Shown here: piece by piece, positions 1 to 8,509 of the stretch
Layout: every line of letters starts with the position of its first letter
Position numbering within the stretch: the stretch's first letter is position 1
DNA from: Alphaproteobacteria bacterium
GTDB taxonomy: Bacteria > Pseudomonadota > Alphaproteobacteria > Puniceispirillales > Puniceispirillaceae
NCBI GenBank assembly: GCA_016780775.1
Contig: JADHLI010000005.1
Location: forward strand, 1 to 64,000
Reading direction: 5' to 3'
DNA length: 64,000 bases
The notes under the pieces: model-generated
Told to the model about the DNA's origin: nothing
The model's database searches: none
What the model saw: only the letters and a program-made list of their open reading frames with translations
Translations under genes and position numbers: made by a program

Positions 1-2
1 TA

Positions 3-245
3 GCAGCTGTCATTGTCCCAACATCAGAGATAAATGCACTGCCAGAAGCAGAAAAACTTGCCCAAATAAAACAAGCAGTGAGCCGTGCAAATAGTGCGTT
101 AGCGGCGTTCGAAAGGGTGCGAAAATTCATTCTGCATGATGAAGAATTTACAATAGAAAACAACCAATTAACCCCAACACTTAAGGTGCGGCGCCATATA
201 GTATTTTCCCTTTATCAAGCCAAGCTTGATGCGCTTTATCGTTAA
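3..245 (+). CDS. AMP-forming long-chain acyl-CoA synthetase, C-terminal end (partial)
   Basis: The open frame enters from the left edge and stops at TAA 243-245, giving the last 80 residues. It contains NSALAAFERVRKF, then DEEFT, then LTPTLKVRR, which is the characteristic C-terminal block of FadD15/Faa-type long-chain acyl-CoA synthetases; the lysine of TPTLK lies where the family has its catalytic lysine for adenylation. The enzyme activates fatty acids to acyl-CoA using ATP. The AMP-binding domain itself is outside the window, so chain-length preference cannot be judged. It runs toward the minus-strand tRNA-Asn, and no convincing terminator with a T-run follows it. Confidence 0.8.
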   Translation, partial: AAVIVPTSEINALPEAEKLAQIKQAVSRANSALAAFERVRKFILHDEEFTIENNQLTPTLKVRRHIVFSLYQAKLDALYR

Positions 246-353
246 GGAGGGTGCTGAAGTTTCTCTATGGAGAGAATAGGCGTCCCAGCGCCTTACGTTA
301 TCAGCTAGGAAAGACCGCTCACACCTGCTTTTGCATTTTGCTGAGATAAAAGA

Positions 354-428
354 TGGCTCCCCGGGACGGATTCGAACCGCCGGCCAAGCGATTAACAGTC
401 GCTTGCTCTACCGCTGAGCTACCGGGGA
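354..428 (-). tRNA. tRNA-Asn (anticodon GTT)
   Basis: The reverse complement folds as a 75-nt cloverleaf with a 7-bp acceptor stem (TCCCCGG with CCGGGGA), discriminator G, an encoded CCA end, the TTCGAAT T-loop and an anticodon loop reading CTGTTAA. GTT decodes asparagine AAC/AAU codons. It lies alone between the acyl-CoA synthetase gene and mnmH. Confidence 0.95.
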
Positions 429-449
429 ACAGTGCTCACGACTTGGACG

Positions 450-477
450 GTTATACATTATCATCGCTAAGATGCAA
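450..477 (-). promoter_or_regulatory. sigma-70 promoter of tRNA-Asn
   Basis: On the minus strand a TTGCAT -35 box and a TATAAC -10 box are separated by 16 bases, and the -10 box ends about 20 bases before the mature tRNA 5' end. The same TATAAC -10 sequence is seen in front of tRNA-Lys. Confidence 0.6.
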
Positions 478-519
478 GCGCCTTTTTATCAAAAGGGTAT
501 GGTTTTTATCTAGCTTAGC

Positions 520-1572
520 TTATCGCGGCTTAAGGGCTAGGACGGCGTCTGCTGTCTGAGCAATACTCTGAGGCGCGCAATCTTTTTGTATTAAGGTGGC
601 GCGCTGCTCTCGCTCGTGCCGCCCAACAGAGCTATCATAGGCTGGGTCATAATGATCTGCCAGCAGGGATTTTGCCAATTCTAGCCAGTCTTCTGCATCA
701 AACAAATCTTGCCAGTTTTGCGTAATAGCGGCCCCATGGCGATGGCGCATACCCTTAATCAGCTTAACCATATCGCTTTTATCGGTCAGCAGATGATGAT
801 ACCCGGCAAGTAGATATTGCGCCCGCGCCGCTATGGGGGCTTCGATAGTAATCATTGGGCTATTGGTCATTAGTTTCCACAAGCAAGATGGCAGTTGCAG
901 ATTACCAATGCGAGAGCTTTCAGATTCTACATAAACAGGTTTTGACAGATTAAATTGCCGAACCTTATCTATCAAACTACTTTCGAAAAAACGCTGCGTA
1001 GGCTGCGGGCTATCTGGCCAACGCCCTAGCAGAGAACCGCGATGGTGTGCCAGCCCCTCTAGGTCTAAAATCTGGCCACCTTTTTTTGCTATTTCGCCCA
1101 GAATATCGGTTTTAGCAGAGCCTGTGCGCCCAGCAATAATGATAAGAGACAGGCCAACAAAATCTGTGTCCAAGCGGTCTAATATATTGCGGCGATAAGC
1201 CTTATAGCCACCTTCCAGTAAGTGACATCGCCACCCCACCTCGCTCAAAATATGGGCAAAGGCACGTGAACGCTGCCCGCCACGCCAGCAATGAATAAGC
1301 GGCGAGAAATCAGTGGGGTAATCTTGCAAGGCGGTTTGTAAATGCTGTGCAATATTCTGTGATACTAGTGCCGCACCGCGCTTGCGTGCTGCAAAGGGAG
1401 AAACCTGTTTATAAAGCGTACCGACTTCCTCACGCTCTGTATCTGACAAGACAGGCATATTCACCGCGCCAACAATATGGTCTTGTGCAAATTCAACCGG
1501 TGCGCGCACATCTATCACCAAATCATAGGATTCTGGTTGCCAGTTCTGAGTTGTAATAATGGGCGCGCTCAT
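520..1572 (-). CDS. mnmH: tRNA 2-selenouridine synthase MnmH (SelU)
   Basis: MnmH uses selenophosphate to replace the sulfur of 2-thiouridine at the tRNA wobble position, through a geranylated intermediate. The 350 residues hold an N-terminal rhodanese domain (about 10-125) with the active cysteine in HCWRGGQRS (Cys95), then a P-loop domain with GRTGSAKT (148-155). The last Walker A glycine before the lysine is alanine here, a small departure from the textbook GxxxxGKT motif. Length is normal for the family. The ATG overlaps the selD stop in ATGA, so the two genes are probably translationally coupled. SelD supplies the selenophosphate. Confidence 0.93.
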   Translation of the reverse strand: MSAPIITTQNWQPESYDLVIDVRAPVEFAQDHIVGAVNMPVLSDTEREEVGTLYKQVSPFAARKRGAALVSQNIAQHLQTALQDYPTDFSPLIHCWRGGQRSRAFAHILSEVGWRCHLLEGGYKAYRRNILDRLDTDFVGLSLIIIAGRTGSAKTDILGEIAKKGGQILDLEGLAHHRGSLLGRWPDSPQPTQRFFESSLIDKVRQFNLSKPVYVESESSRIGNLQLPSCLWKLMTNSPMITIEAPIAARAQYLLAGYHHLLTDKSDMVKLIKGMRHRHGAAITQNWQDLFDAEDWLELAKSLLADHYDPAYDSSVGRHEREQRATLIQKDCAPQSIAQTADAVLALKPR

Positions 1573-3830
1573 ATCTCTTCTTCAGCTTCTTTTTTAACTG
1601 TGATACCCGTTTGAGTTTGGCTTAAACAGCCAATTATTTCTGCTTGAATATAGCCAGCTTCCTGTAATTTACCACAGATTTCATTCGCTTTAGATTTTGG
1701 TAGCGCGGCTAGAATTCCGCCTGAGGTTTGCGGGTCAAATAATAGCTCGATTAGCGGCGTATAACCCGCGCCCAATATCGCACCGCCCTGAACATTAATA
1801 TCTTTGCGATTATGGCTAAACAGGCTGGAACGTATACCGCTTGTGGCCAGCGCCTTTGCCCCTATCAGCAATGGCAGCCTATCCAGCCATATCTTTAGCC
1901 CAGTAGCTCCCACGCGCTTGGCTAGATTTAGCCCATGGCGTGCTAACCCAAAACCAGTAACATCTGTCATCATAGCTGATGGGGCTATGCTAGTGATGAT
2001 ATCGGCTGCGCTTGCATTGGATGCCAGCATTGCCGTAAGCGCTGCATCATAGCTATCAGGGGGACAAATACCGCGCATTTCTGCTGCTAGCACAATACCG
2101 ATACCCATAGGTTTGGTAAGCACCAGCATCACCTCTTCTGCATTTGGTAGGGCAGGAGAGGGTTTATCAGCCTGCGATATACCCGTAACAGCAAAACCAA
2201 GCATAGCTTCACTGCCTACGGTAGTATGTCCGCCTATTAATTGCGTGTGATGCGCAGCAAGCTCTTCTAATGCACCAGATAGCATCAACGCTAGGTCTGA
2301 TTTCTGCATTTCTGGGCGTGCGCGCTGCAAGGTAACTAACGCTTGAGCGGCAAAGGGTTTATCGCCCGCAACAAATACATCACTTAAGGCATGCAAAACT
2401 GCGATACGGCCAAATAAATAGCTATCGGAGATATGCTGAGAGATAAAATCAACAGACTGGCTAAGTTGGACAGCCTTACCGCCATCCTGTGTTAAAGGAA
2501 GCCGGCTATAGTCGCTTGTAATATCAGAAGGGGGAAGATAGCGTTCATCAACTCCCTTTTGCTTTGCGCGTTCACAAGCTTGCATTAGCGCATCATTTAA
2601 GATGTTTGCCCCAGCTTTTGCCCCGCACCCCGCACATTCAAATAGATCTTGGTCAGGCTGCTTGTTGAGCGTTTTAGCATAGGCTGGCAGGGTTGTTGGT
2701 GCGGCTAACATTTCAGGCAAGGTATTAAATTTCTGCATAAAACGCGCATCGATCCAGTTTTTTAAGTGCCACCAGAATGCGCCTTGTGCAACAAAACCAC
2801 CCCGAAGTGCCAGCGCATTTCTGCCGCCTAGCCCTATAAGTGCCAAGTATCGGCGTTGCGGGGAAAATGATTTTAGCGGGGTCTGTTGAATATAACTGCG
2901 CAGATTGGCAGCTAAATAGGAACCAGCACGCACGGCAAAAACACCTGCTTTTTCACGCGGCTCGCCTAGCATGCTGGCCACATCGCCTGCGGCAAAAACA
3001 TTATCATATTCTATTGTCTGCAACGTAGGGCGCACCGATATATATCCATCTTCACAATGGCTAAGCTTTAAATTTGATACCCAACTCGCTGGGCGAGCTG
3101 CCGTAACCACAAAGATATGCGCAGCAGGGATTTTATCGCCTGTCTCTAAAATAATATTATCCGATGTAATTTCTTTGACATTTGATTTGTTGTGGATGGT
3201 TATATTTTGGCGCTTAAGGGCTTGCTGCATAAGCTTAGAAGCGCGTTTTGGTGCGGTAGGCAGGACGCGGTCTGAGCGACTAAACAGATGACAGGAAATG
3301 TTCTTAGCCCCTAGCTGGTAGTGGTGATAAAGCGATATCGCCAACTCACATCCCGCAGCCCCACCCCCTATAACCGCAAAATCGCCGCGTAGCTCACAAG
3401 CATCAGGCATCTTTTCTAAAAAATGGGAAATCGGTTTAACGGTTATGCCATTTTCAGCTGTGCCTTTAATAGCTTCAGGGGCAGGTACAGCCCCGTTATT
3501 AAGTGATAATACATCATAATGCAGGTTTAAACCGCCCTCTAAGAGAATGTTTTGTTTGTCAAAATCTATATCAGTAACAGCCCGTCTAATCAGCCGCGCA
3601 CCGGCAAATCTAGCGAGTTTCAAAAGATTAATATGCATATCCTCCAAGCTATGATGACCTTCAACATAGCCTGGTAGCATACCTGAATAGGGCGCCATCA
3701 ACACATCTGTAACCAGGGTAAGACGCATCCCTTCAACCGTCTGCATACCAAAGGATTTCAGCACGGCAATCTGCGCATGCCCGCCGCCAATTAAGACAAG
3801 ATCAATAGCATCTGCTGGCACCTGTTTCAT
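1569..3830 (-). CDS. selD: Selenide, water dikinase SelD fused to an N-terminal FAD/NAD oxidoreductase domain
   Basis: This two-domain protein has 753 residues. Residues about 10-385 are a pyridine-nucleotide-disulfide/NDH-2-like oxidoreductase with dinucleotide motifs IGGGHAQ (near 14) and IGGGAAGCE (near 154). Residues about 393-750 are SelD, which makes selenophosphate from selenide and ATP; CAGCGAK (399-405) supplies the catalytic Cys402 and Lys405, with alanine where E. coli SelD has its dispensable second cysteine. The fused form is known in cyanobacteria and some proteobacteria, and the flavin domain is presumed to feed reduced selenium to SelD. The start ATG overlaps the upstream transporter stop by 4 bases and the stop overlaps mnmH, giving a tight three-gene unit. 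Confidence 0.92.
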   Translation of the reverse strand: MKQVPADAIDLVLIGGGHAQIAVLKSFGMQTVEGMRLTLVTDVLMAPYSGMLPGYVEGHHSLEDMHINLLKLARFAGARLIRRAVTDIDFDKQNILLEGGLNLHYDVLSLNNGAVPAPEAIKGTAENGITVKPISHFLEKMPDACELRGDFAVIGGGAAGCELAISLYHHYQLGAKNISCHLFSRSDRVLPTAPKRASKLMQQALKRQNITIHNKSNVKEITSDNIILETGDKIPAAHIFVVTAARPASWVSNLKLSHCEDGYISVRPTLQTIEYDNVFAAGDVASMLGEPREKAGVFAVRAGSYLAANLRSYIQQTPLKSFSPQRRYLALIGLGGRNALALRGGFVAQGAFWWHLKNWIDARFMQKFNTLPEMLAAPTTLPAYAKTLNKQPDQDLFECAGCGAKAGANILNDALMQACERAKQKGVDERYLPPSDITSDYSRLPLTQDGGKAVQLSQSVDFISQHISDSYLFGRIAVLHALSDVFVAGDKPFAAQALVTLQRARPEMQKSDLALMLSGALEELAAHHTQLIGGHTTVGSEAMLGFAVTGISQADKPSPALPNAEEVMLVLTKPMGIGIVLAAEMRGICPPDSYDAALTAMLASNASAADIITSIAPSAMMTDVTGFGLARHGLNLAKRVGATGLKIWLDRLPLLIGAKALATSGIRSSLFSHNRKDINVQGGAILGAGYTPLIELLFDPQTSGGILAALPKSKANEICGKLQEAGYIQAEIIGCLSQTQTGITVKKEAEEEI

Positions 3831-4738
3831 GGGGAGCTGTGTTTCTGCCAGAATTTAAACCATTGCGGCGGCAATACATCTGCAATCAAAATCGCAGCAA
3901 ATATCAACGCGCAACCTGTCATAGCAGAGACAGTCAAGGTTTGGGACAAGAATAACCAACCTGAGATTGCTGCAAATACTGATTCAAGCGATAGAATAAA
4001 AGCAGCGATGGTCGCGCTTGCATACCCTTGCGCTACGAGCTGCAATGTATAAGCAATGCCTACTGAAAATAATCCAGCATAAACCAGTTCTGGGAAAACC
4101 GGCAGGAAATCTGTCCATAGTGGCGCTTCAATTACAAGGGTAGGGGGGGCAGCAAATACCACACATAAGATGGATTGCAGGAAAGCTAGCTGAAAAGGTG
4201 CTTTTATCTTTTTGGTGACTATCCCGATTAAAACAATATGCCCTGCCCAGAAAAAGGCTCCAATTGTAACTAGAAAATCGCCCCACTGGCTTAGCAAGCT
4301 GGTTGACCCAGATAACATCCAAGAACCGCCAACACAAAGCCCTAATGCCAGCCATATGCTGCTGGTAATGACACTGCGGTTAATCATCCAGATCAGCAAG
4401 GGTACGGCAGGCACATATAAAGTGGTCAGAAAAGCTGCGTTTGCAACAAGTGTATATTGCAGAGCTGTTTGTTGCAGGCTAATCCCGCCAAACATCATCA
4501 CACCGAGGCCAAAGGCTTGCAGCATCAGCACATTGTCTTTTCGCATTTCTTGCCAGAGGGAGCAGCTGCGATATTCATATAAAGCAAATGGCAGTACCGC
4601 TAGCGCGCCTATCAGGTAACGTGCACCGGTAAAGCCAAACGGGCCGATTGTCTCCATGCCTGTGGTTTGAGCAATAAAGGTTGTGCCCCAAATAAGCGCG
4701 GCGATAAGCATTAGCGAATGAGCAGTATGGCGCGACAT
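3827..4738 (-). CDS. EamA/DMT-family membrane transporter
   Basis: The 303 residues form about ten hydrophobic segments in two repeated halves typical of EamA (DMT) carriers, beginning with the family-like LIWGTTFIAQ segment near residue 15. It acts in the inner membrane; the substrate cannot be read from sequence. It is the first gene of the unit with selD and mnmH, overlapping selD by 4 bases. A role in moving a selenium compound or metabolite is possible from context only. A promoter lies at 4818-4845. Confidence 0.8.
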   Translation of the reverse strand: MSRHTAHSLMLIAALIWGTTFIAQTTGMETIGPFGFTGARYLIGALAVLPFALYEYRSCSLWQEMRKDNVLMLQAFGLGVMMFGGISLQQTALQYTLVANAAFLTTLYVPAVPLLIWMINRSVITSSIWLALGLCVGGSWMLSGSTSLLSQWGDFLVTIGAFFWAGHIVLIGIVTKKIKAPFQLAFLQSILCVVFAAPPTLVIEAPLWTDFLPVFPELVYAGLFSVGIAYTLQLVAQGYASATIAAFILSLESVFAAISGWLFLSQTLTVSAMTGCALIFAAILIADVLPPQWFKFWQKHSSP

Positions 4739-4817
4739 AGTTTATTTTCTTTTCTAGTAGCTAAATTGGTTTTTGGTTGCATTTCTGCTATCCAGCCCAA
4801 CACTTTTTTCAGCCCTC

Positions 4818-4845
4818 TTTATAGGGGGGTTTATAACATTCACAA
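4818..4845 (-). promoter_or_regulatory. Promoter of the EamA-selD-mnmH unit
   Basis: On the minus strand TTGTGA and TATAAA are separated by 16 bases. The site lies about 80 bases before the EamA start codon and after the end of the MFS gene, so it is well placed to drive the three-gene unit. Confidence 0.5.
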
Positions 4846-4865
4846 AATATTTACGTCTTTGAGGG

Positions 4866-6101
4866 TTAGTGTGGACGCCGCCTTAGGTTTTTTATTGTCT
4901 TGGCAATAAAAAGAGAGGTGCGCGGAATATAGATATATGAGCGAAGAGTTACATTAAGTGGCCGGATAATCGCACGATATCCTGTATAAGCTAGTAATAA
5001 CAGATGCATAAAAGCAAAATAGGTAAACATGGATAATGGGCCAAAATGCTCAATAATATAGCTGGCAATCACAGGTGAGATAATCGCACCTATGCCAAAT
5101 AAGAAGATAAGCGATGCACTCAGCATCGTCATTTCCTGCTCACTAATCTGATTATTAGCGTGAATAGCAGATAAAGAATAAAGGGGCATCGTGGTTAGGC
5201 CAAAAATAAAGACCAGAATAAAGATGGTTTTAATGCCAAAAATTTCGTTCACTTCAATAAGGCTGAAACCGGCAGATATCAAAATAGTCACGCCGCTTAA
5301 CGCGCCAATAAGCTGGCGCGGGGTTGCACGTTCCGCCATATAGCCTATCGGTAATTGAATAAGCATGCCGGCGATAAGTGGCAGGCTAAGGAAAATACCT
5401 ATCTGGGTTGGCGTAAAATTAAGTTCATAGGCGAAAAGGGGGCCGATCATCCGCAAAGCAGACCCAGTTGCCCCCACAGTTAGAACGCCTAACGCCGCTA
5501 GTGGGGATATTCGAAACGCAAAAAGCACATCAATTTTCTGGGTTTTTGGCATTGCTGGTTGTACTGTTTTGGTTAATCCAAGTGGCATTAGTGACAGACA
5601 AATTAAAATCGCTAGCATGCTGTAAGATAAAAAATAGGCCGGTATCAAAACACTGATCATGGCTTGGGCTAAAAGTGCGCCCGTCATATCAATAATCCGG
5701 TAAATACCATAATAACGGGCTCTGTTTTTGTTAGTAAGTTTGGCATTGAGCCAGCTTTCAACAGATGTGTAGCTGGTTGCGATAGCCACGCCTGTCATCA
5801 CCCTGAACAAACACCATGCCCAAAAATAGGGCAGCACAGGATGTAGCAATATTGCAATGATGGATAGGGCGGCCGTAACACAATAGGCTCTTGCATGTCC
5901 TACCCGTTTCACCAGAAAAGGTGAGAATAAACATCCCACCAAAAACCCTAGAAAATGCGCGCCGCCAATGACACCGATTTCAGTGTTGGAAAAGCCAAGT
6001 TCTATCGCCGATAGGGTGTCGAGCGGCCCCAGTGCAGTTGTTCCCATCTGCATAAACATGATGGTGAATAAAAGTGCTGAGATGGACAGCAATGTTTTCA
6101 T
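4866..6101 (-). CDS. Major facilitator superfamily transporter
   Basis: The 411-residue protein has about twelve membrane segments. The first 100 residues carry the loop-2/3 region with FSPFLVKRVGHARAY, matching the MFS motif A position. The YcaD-like subfamily of MFS carriers is the closest I recognise, and the substrate is unknown. It is single, divergent from dam, and has a short basic C-terminus. The 124-base space after it contains the promoter for the next minus-strand unit. Confidence 0.8.
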   Translation of the reverse strand: MKTLLSISALLFTIMFMQMGTTALGPLDTLSAIELGFSNTEIGVIGGAHFLGFLVGCLFSPFLVKRVGHARAYCVTAALSIIAILLHPVLPYFWAWCLFRVMTGVAIATSYTSVESWLNAKLTNKNRARYYGIYRIIDMTGALLAQAMISVLIPAYFLSYSMLAILICLSLMPLGLTKTVQPAMPKTQKIDVLFAFRISPLAALGVLTVGATGSALRMIGPLFAYELNFTPTQIGIFLSLPLIAGMLIQLPIGYMAERATPRQLIGALSGVTILISAGFSLIEVNEIFGIKTIFILVFIFGLTTMPLYSLSAIHANNQISEQEMTMLSASLIFLFGIGAIISPVIASYIIEHFGPLSMFTYFAFMHLLLLAYTGYRAIIRPLNVTLRSYIYIPRTSLFIAKTIKNLRRRPH

Positions 6102-6198
6102 GAGAGCCGGCGTTAAAAAGAACAGGAAACCAATGAGCTATAGGTTTAAGAACGCGCTTATTTACCAAAAAGGTCAACTGAAAAAATAACGCCCTAGA

Positions 6199-6227
6199 TT
6201 GCCCTTATCGTCAAGACTGGTTAAATA
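6199..6227 (+). promoter_or_regulatory. Possible dam promoter giving an almost leaderless mRNA
   Basis: TTGCCC and TAAATA are separated by 17 bases. The -10 box ends only 7 bases before the dam ATG, so transcription from it would begin at or just before the start codon. No Shine-Dalgarno sequence precedes the ATG, which fits leaderless expression. The -35 match is weak. Confidence 0.35.
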
Positions 6228-6234
6228 ATAGGCC

Positions 6235-7071
6235 ATGACTGTAAAACCCTTTGTTAAATGGGTTGGCGGCAAACGTCAGCTTCTTGCTAAAATCACCCCG
6301 CTGATACCAGAGGCATTCACCCGCTATGTTGAACCTTTCACAGGTGGAGGTGCTGTCTTTTTCAGTCTTTCGCAGCGTTTGCAAGAAGGACAGGTACCAG
6401 CTTGGCTCAATGATATAAATCCAGAATTGGTAAATGCCTATCATGTTGTCAGAGACGCGCCAGACGAGCTGCTAGAAGATTTACGCACCCATATTCATAG
6501 CAAAGACTATTTCCTATCCCTTCGCAGTCTGGACAGGCAGGCAGGCGGGCTTTCCAGCCTTAGTCCTATAAAAAGAGCCAGCCGCTTTATCTATCTGAAC
6601 CGAACCGCCTTTAATGGGATGTACCGTGTGAATGCAAAAGGCCAGTTTAATGTACCCTTTGGGCGTTATAAAAACCCAGCGATTGCAGATGCAGATACCA
6701 TCCATAGCTGCTCCAAAATGTTGCAGAAGGTAGAGATAAGTTGTAGCGGATTTGAGGGGGTATTACCGCAAACAGGTGCGGGGGATTTTGTCTATCTTGA
6801 CCCACCTTATATCCCGTTAAACAAGACCAGCTATTTTACCAGCTACAGCGATACTGGATTTGTCCATACTGACCAGATAAAATTAGCAGAATTGATTCGT
6901 GACATGGATGAGCGCGGCGTGCGCTTTATTGCCTCAAATGCTTTTGTTCCAGAATTGAGAGATATGTATAGCGGCTTTACTATTTTAGAGGTTAAAGCCA
7001 CTCGTGCCATAAACGCTAATAAAGATGGACGCCATGCGATATCAGAAGCGCTTATTACCAATATCCTCTAA
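6235..7071 (+). CDS. dam: Dam-type DNA adenine-N6 methyltransferase (probable GATC specificity)
   Basis: This enzyme transfers methyl from S-adenosylmethionine to adenine N6. The 278 residues show the alpha-type order: AdoMet motif FVKWVGGKRQ (6-15), the target-recognition region with FNVPFGRYKNP (138-148), which closely follows the equivalent region of E. coli Dam that reads GATC, then the catalytic DPPY (189-192). Length equals that of E. coli Dam. No restriction enzyme gene is adjacent, so it looks like an orphan methylase; it is convergent with azlD with an 11-base gap. Alphaproteobacteria usually rely on CcrM (GANTC), so a Dam-like enzyme here is noteworthy. Specificity is inferred from similarity. 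Confidence 0.88.
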   Translation: MTVKPFVKWVGGKRQLLAKITPLIPEAFTRYVEPFTGGGAVFFSLSQRLQEGQVPAWLNDINPELVNAYHVVRDAPDELLEDLRTHIHSKDYFLSLRSLDRQAGGLSSLSPIKRASRFIYLNRTAFNGMYRVNAKGQFNVPFGRYKNPAIADADTIHSCSKMLQKVEISCSGFEGVLPQTGAGDFVYLDPPYIPLNKTSYFTSYSDTGFVHTDQIKLAELIRDMDERGVRFIASNAFVPELRDMYSGFTILEVKATRAINANKDGRHAISEALITNIL

Positions 7072-7082
7072 AATAAAGATCG

Positions 7083-7415
7083 CTAGAAATAGGTTACCAA
7101 AACAGCAAAGGCAGACATTGCCCCTAAAATAGCCAGCCATAATTTGCGCGTTAAAAACATCAATAAAAGGCCGATAGCAAGACAGGCAAGACGATAATTC
7201 AAAGGGGTGGTTGAGAGAACACCCGTAGGAAAAACAAGAATACGCATTAGCACAGCTGCGACCATGGCATAAGCAACCGCATTAATCCATTTCATCAATA
7301 AGCTATCGGGGCGTATATAATCTGAGAGGATAAGTCCTGAAAAACGCCAGCTAAAGGTCGCAAGGGCTGCTAAAAATATGGTTAGCCAAGTCTCAAATAA
7401 GGTATATTCAGCCAT
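7083..7415 (-). CDS. azlD: AzlD-family branched-chain amino acid export subunit
   Basis: This is a small hydrophobic protein with about four membrane segments, typical of AzlD, the partner of AzlC in branched-chain amino acid efflux. I place the start at ATG 7415 (110 residues, 8-base overlap with azlC) rather than at the upstream in-frame TTG, because an AGGATAAGGG stretch sits at ribosome-binding distance before the ATG. Confidence 0.8.
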   Translation of the reverse strand: MAEYTLFETWLTIFLAALATFSWRFSGLILSDYIRPDSLLMKWINAVAYAMVAAVLMRILVFPTGVLSTTPLNYRLACLAIGLLLMFLTRKLWLAILGAMSAFAVLVTYF

Positions 7416-8154
7416 CCAACCGACCCTTATCCTCAAAGTGTGCCCTTAGCTGATAAAAGGCAATCGCGCCTGTGCCGCCCAAAAAACCAGCCAGCAAAAT
7501 GGCCCAATCCCCAGCGGTTGCGTATAAAAATGGACAAACTGCACCACCTAAAACCGCAGCTAAACGGCTAACTGATTGTTGGGCATTCATCAATAACAGC
7601 AGAATATAAATTGGCGTGATGAAAATCACCAACCGCAATATTTCAGGTGGCATAACATCATTTAAAAAATAGCCAATAGTGGTGCCAGTCATACCAAAGG
7701 CAAAGATGGTTAGCGAAAAAGCCATATAATAAACGCGCAACATGGCGGGATTATAGTCATTCTGCCGATAGCTTATCTGTGCCCAGCTAGTGATGGCTAG
7801 TAAATGCATCATCAATGCGCGCTTCCATAGGGGCAAACCAGAATCACGAAGCCGCAGAATATCAGCGCCAGAAATAACCATCAACATCATCCGCATATTG
7901 GCCAGCGCGACAGCAACAAACATCAGAAAAAGAGAAGCGCCTGTGGCATAGAGGCTAACAAAGGCTACCTGCCCTGGCATACCCCAGACGCTAAAAGAGG
8001 TCAGGAATGTCATCCAGAAATCAAACCCAGCTTCTCTGGCAATGACAGCAAAGCCCATCATTGTGCTGCCAAGCGCGATACCGGGAACGCCGCTTGCATC
8101 TATTATCCCTGCAATACGGGCACGCCTCGGAGTGATAGCAGAGATATCAGTCAA
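7408..8154 (-). CDS. azlC: AzlC-family branched-chain amino acid permease
   Basis: The 248-residue inner-membrane protein carries the AzlC features of an early GIALGSTMMGFAVIA segment and ALANMRMMLM near residue 85. Together with AzlD it forms a two-subunit exporter for branched-chain amino acids or their analogues. The frame begins with TTG at 8154, as no ATG or GTG lies in a suitable position; the start is therefore uncertain by some residues. It is transcribed from the tRNA-Cys side, and azlD follows with a short overlap. Confidence 0.8.
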   Translation of the reverse strand: MTDISAITPRRARIAGIIDASGVPGIALGSTMMGFAVIAREAGFDFWMTFLTSFSVWGMPGQVAFVSLYATGASLFLMFVAVALANMRMMLMVISGADILRLRDSGLPLWKRALMMHLLAITSWAQISYRQNDYNPAMLRVYYMAFSLTIFAFGMTGTTIGYFLNDVMPPEILRLVIFITPIYILLLLMNAQQSVSRLAAVLGGAVCPFLYATAGDWAILLAGFLGGTGAIAFYQLRAHFEDKGRLDG

Positions 8155-8213
8155 AACACAAACAACTCAAAATTGGAGCGACCATTAAACAAAGATGATA
8201 ATTTTTGAATAAT

Positions 8214-8287
8214 TGGAGGCCCGGACCGGAATTGAACCGATGTACACGGTTTTGCAAACCGCTGCATAACCACTCTGCCACCGGGCC
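8214..8287 (-). tRNA. tRNA-Cys (anticodon GCA)
   Basis: The reverse complement gives a 74-nt cloverleaf with acceptor stem GGCCCGG/CCGGGCC, discriminator T, encoded CCA, TTCAATT T-loop and anticodon loop TTTGCAAA. GCA reads cysteine codons. Confidence 0.95.
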
Positions 8288-8309
8288 TAAATAAACGAGT
8301 AGCAGCATG

Positions 8310-8338
8310 GATGTACGTCAAACGCTAAAGAAGGTCAA
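8310..8338 (-). promoter_or_regulatory. Possible promoter of tRNA-Cys
   Basis: On the minus strand TTGACC and TACATC are separated by 17 bases, ending 22 bases before the tRNA 5' end. The -10 match is only partial. Confidence 0.4.
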
Positions 8339-8440
8339 CAAACACACCTCAAAAAAGTTATTAAATGCTGGGGAAGGGGAGATAAGACGTCACTTTTTTA
8401 TGCAATGGCACGCCTTGAATGCATCTTATTTAAATCAGCG

Positions 8441-8469
8441 TTGAAAGTTAGGTTTGTTCCGCTTATAAA
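8441..8469 (+). promoter_or_regulatory. Promoter of the methyltransferase-tolC-popZ unit
   Basis: TTGAAA and TATAAA are separated by exactly 17 bases, 40 bases before the ATG at 8510. It lies inside the longest open frame, which argues that the longer frame start at 8405 is not used. Confidence 0.6.
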
Positions 8470-8509
8470 ACAAAACAACGGGAAGTTCGCATATTTAAGG
8501 GGTGAAGGC

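Noticed and set aside
261-276. Terminator after the acyl-CoA synthetase fragment
   Set aside because: TTCTCT/AGAGAA can pair around a 4-base loop, but no T-run follows.
8405-8509. N-terminal extension of the PCMT-like gene
   Set aside because: A good promoter lies inside it and the family starts at the ATG at 8510 with a proper ribosome-binding site.
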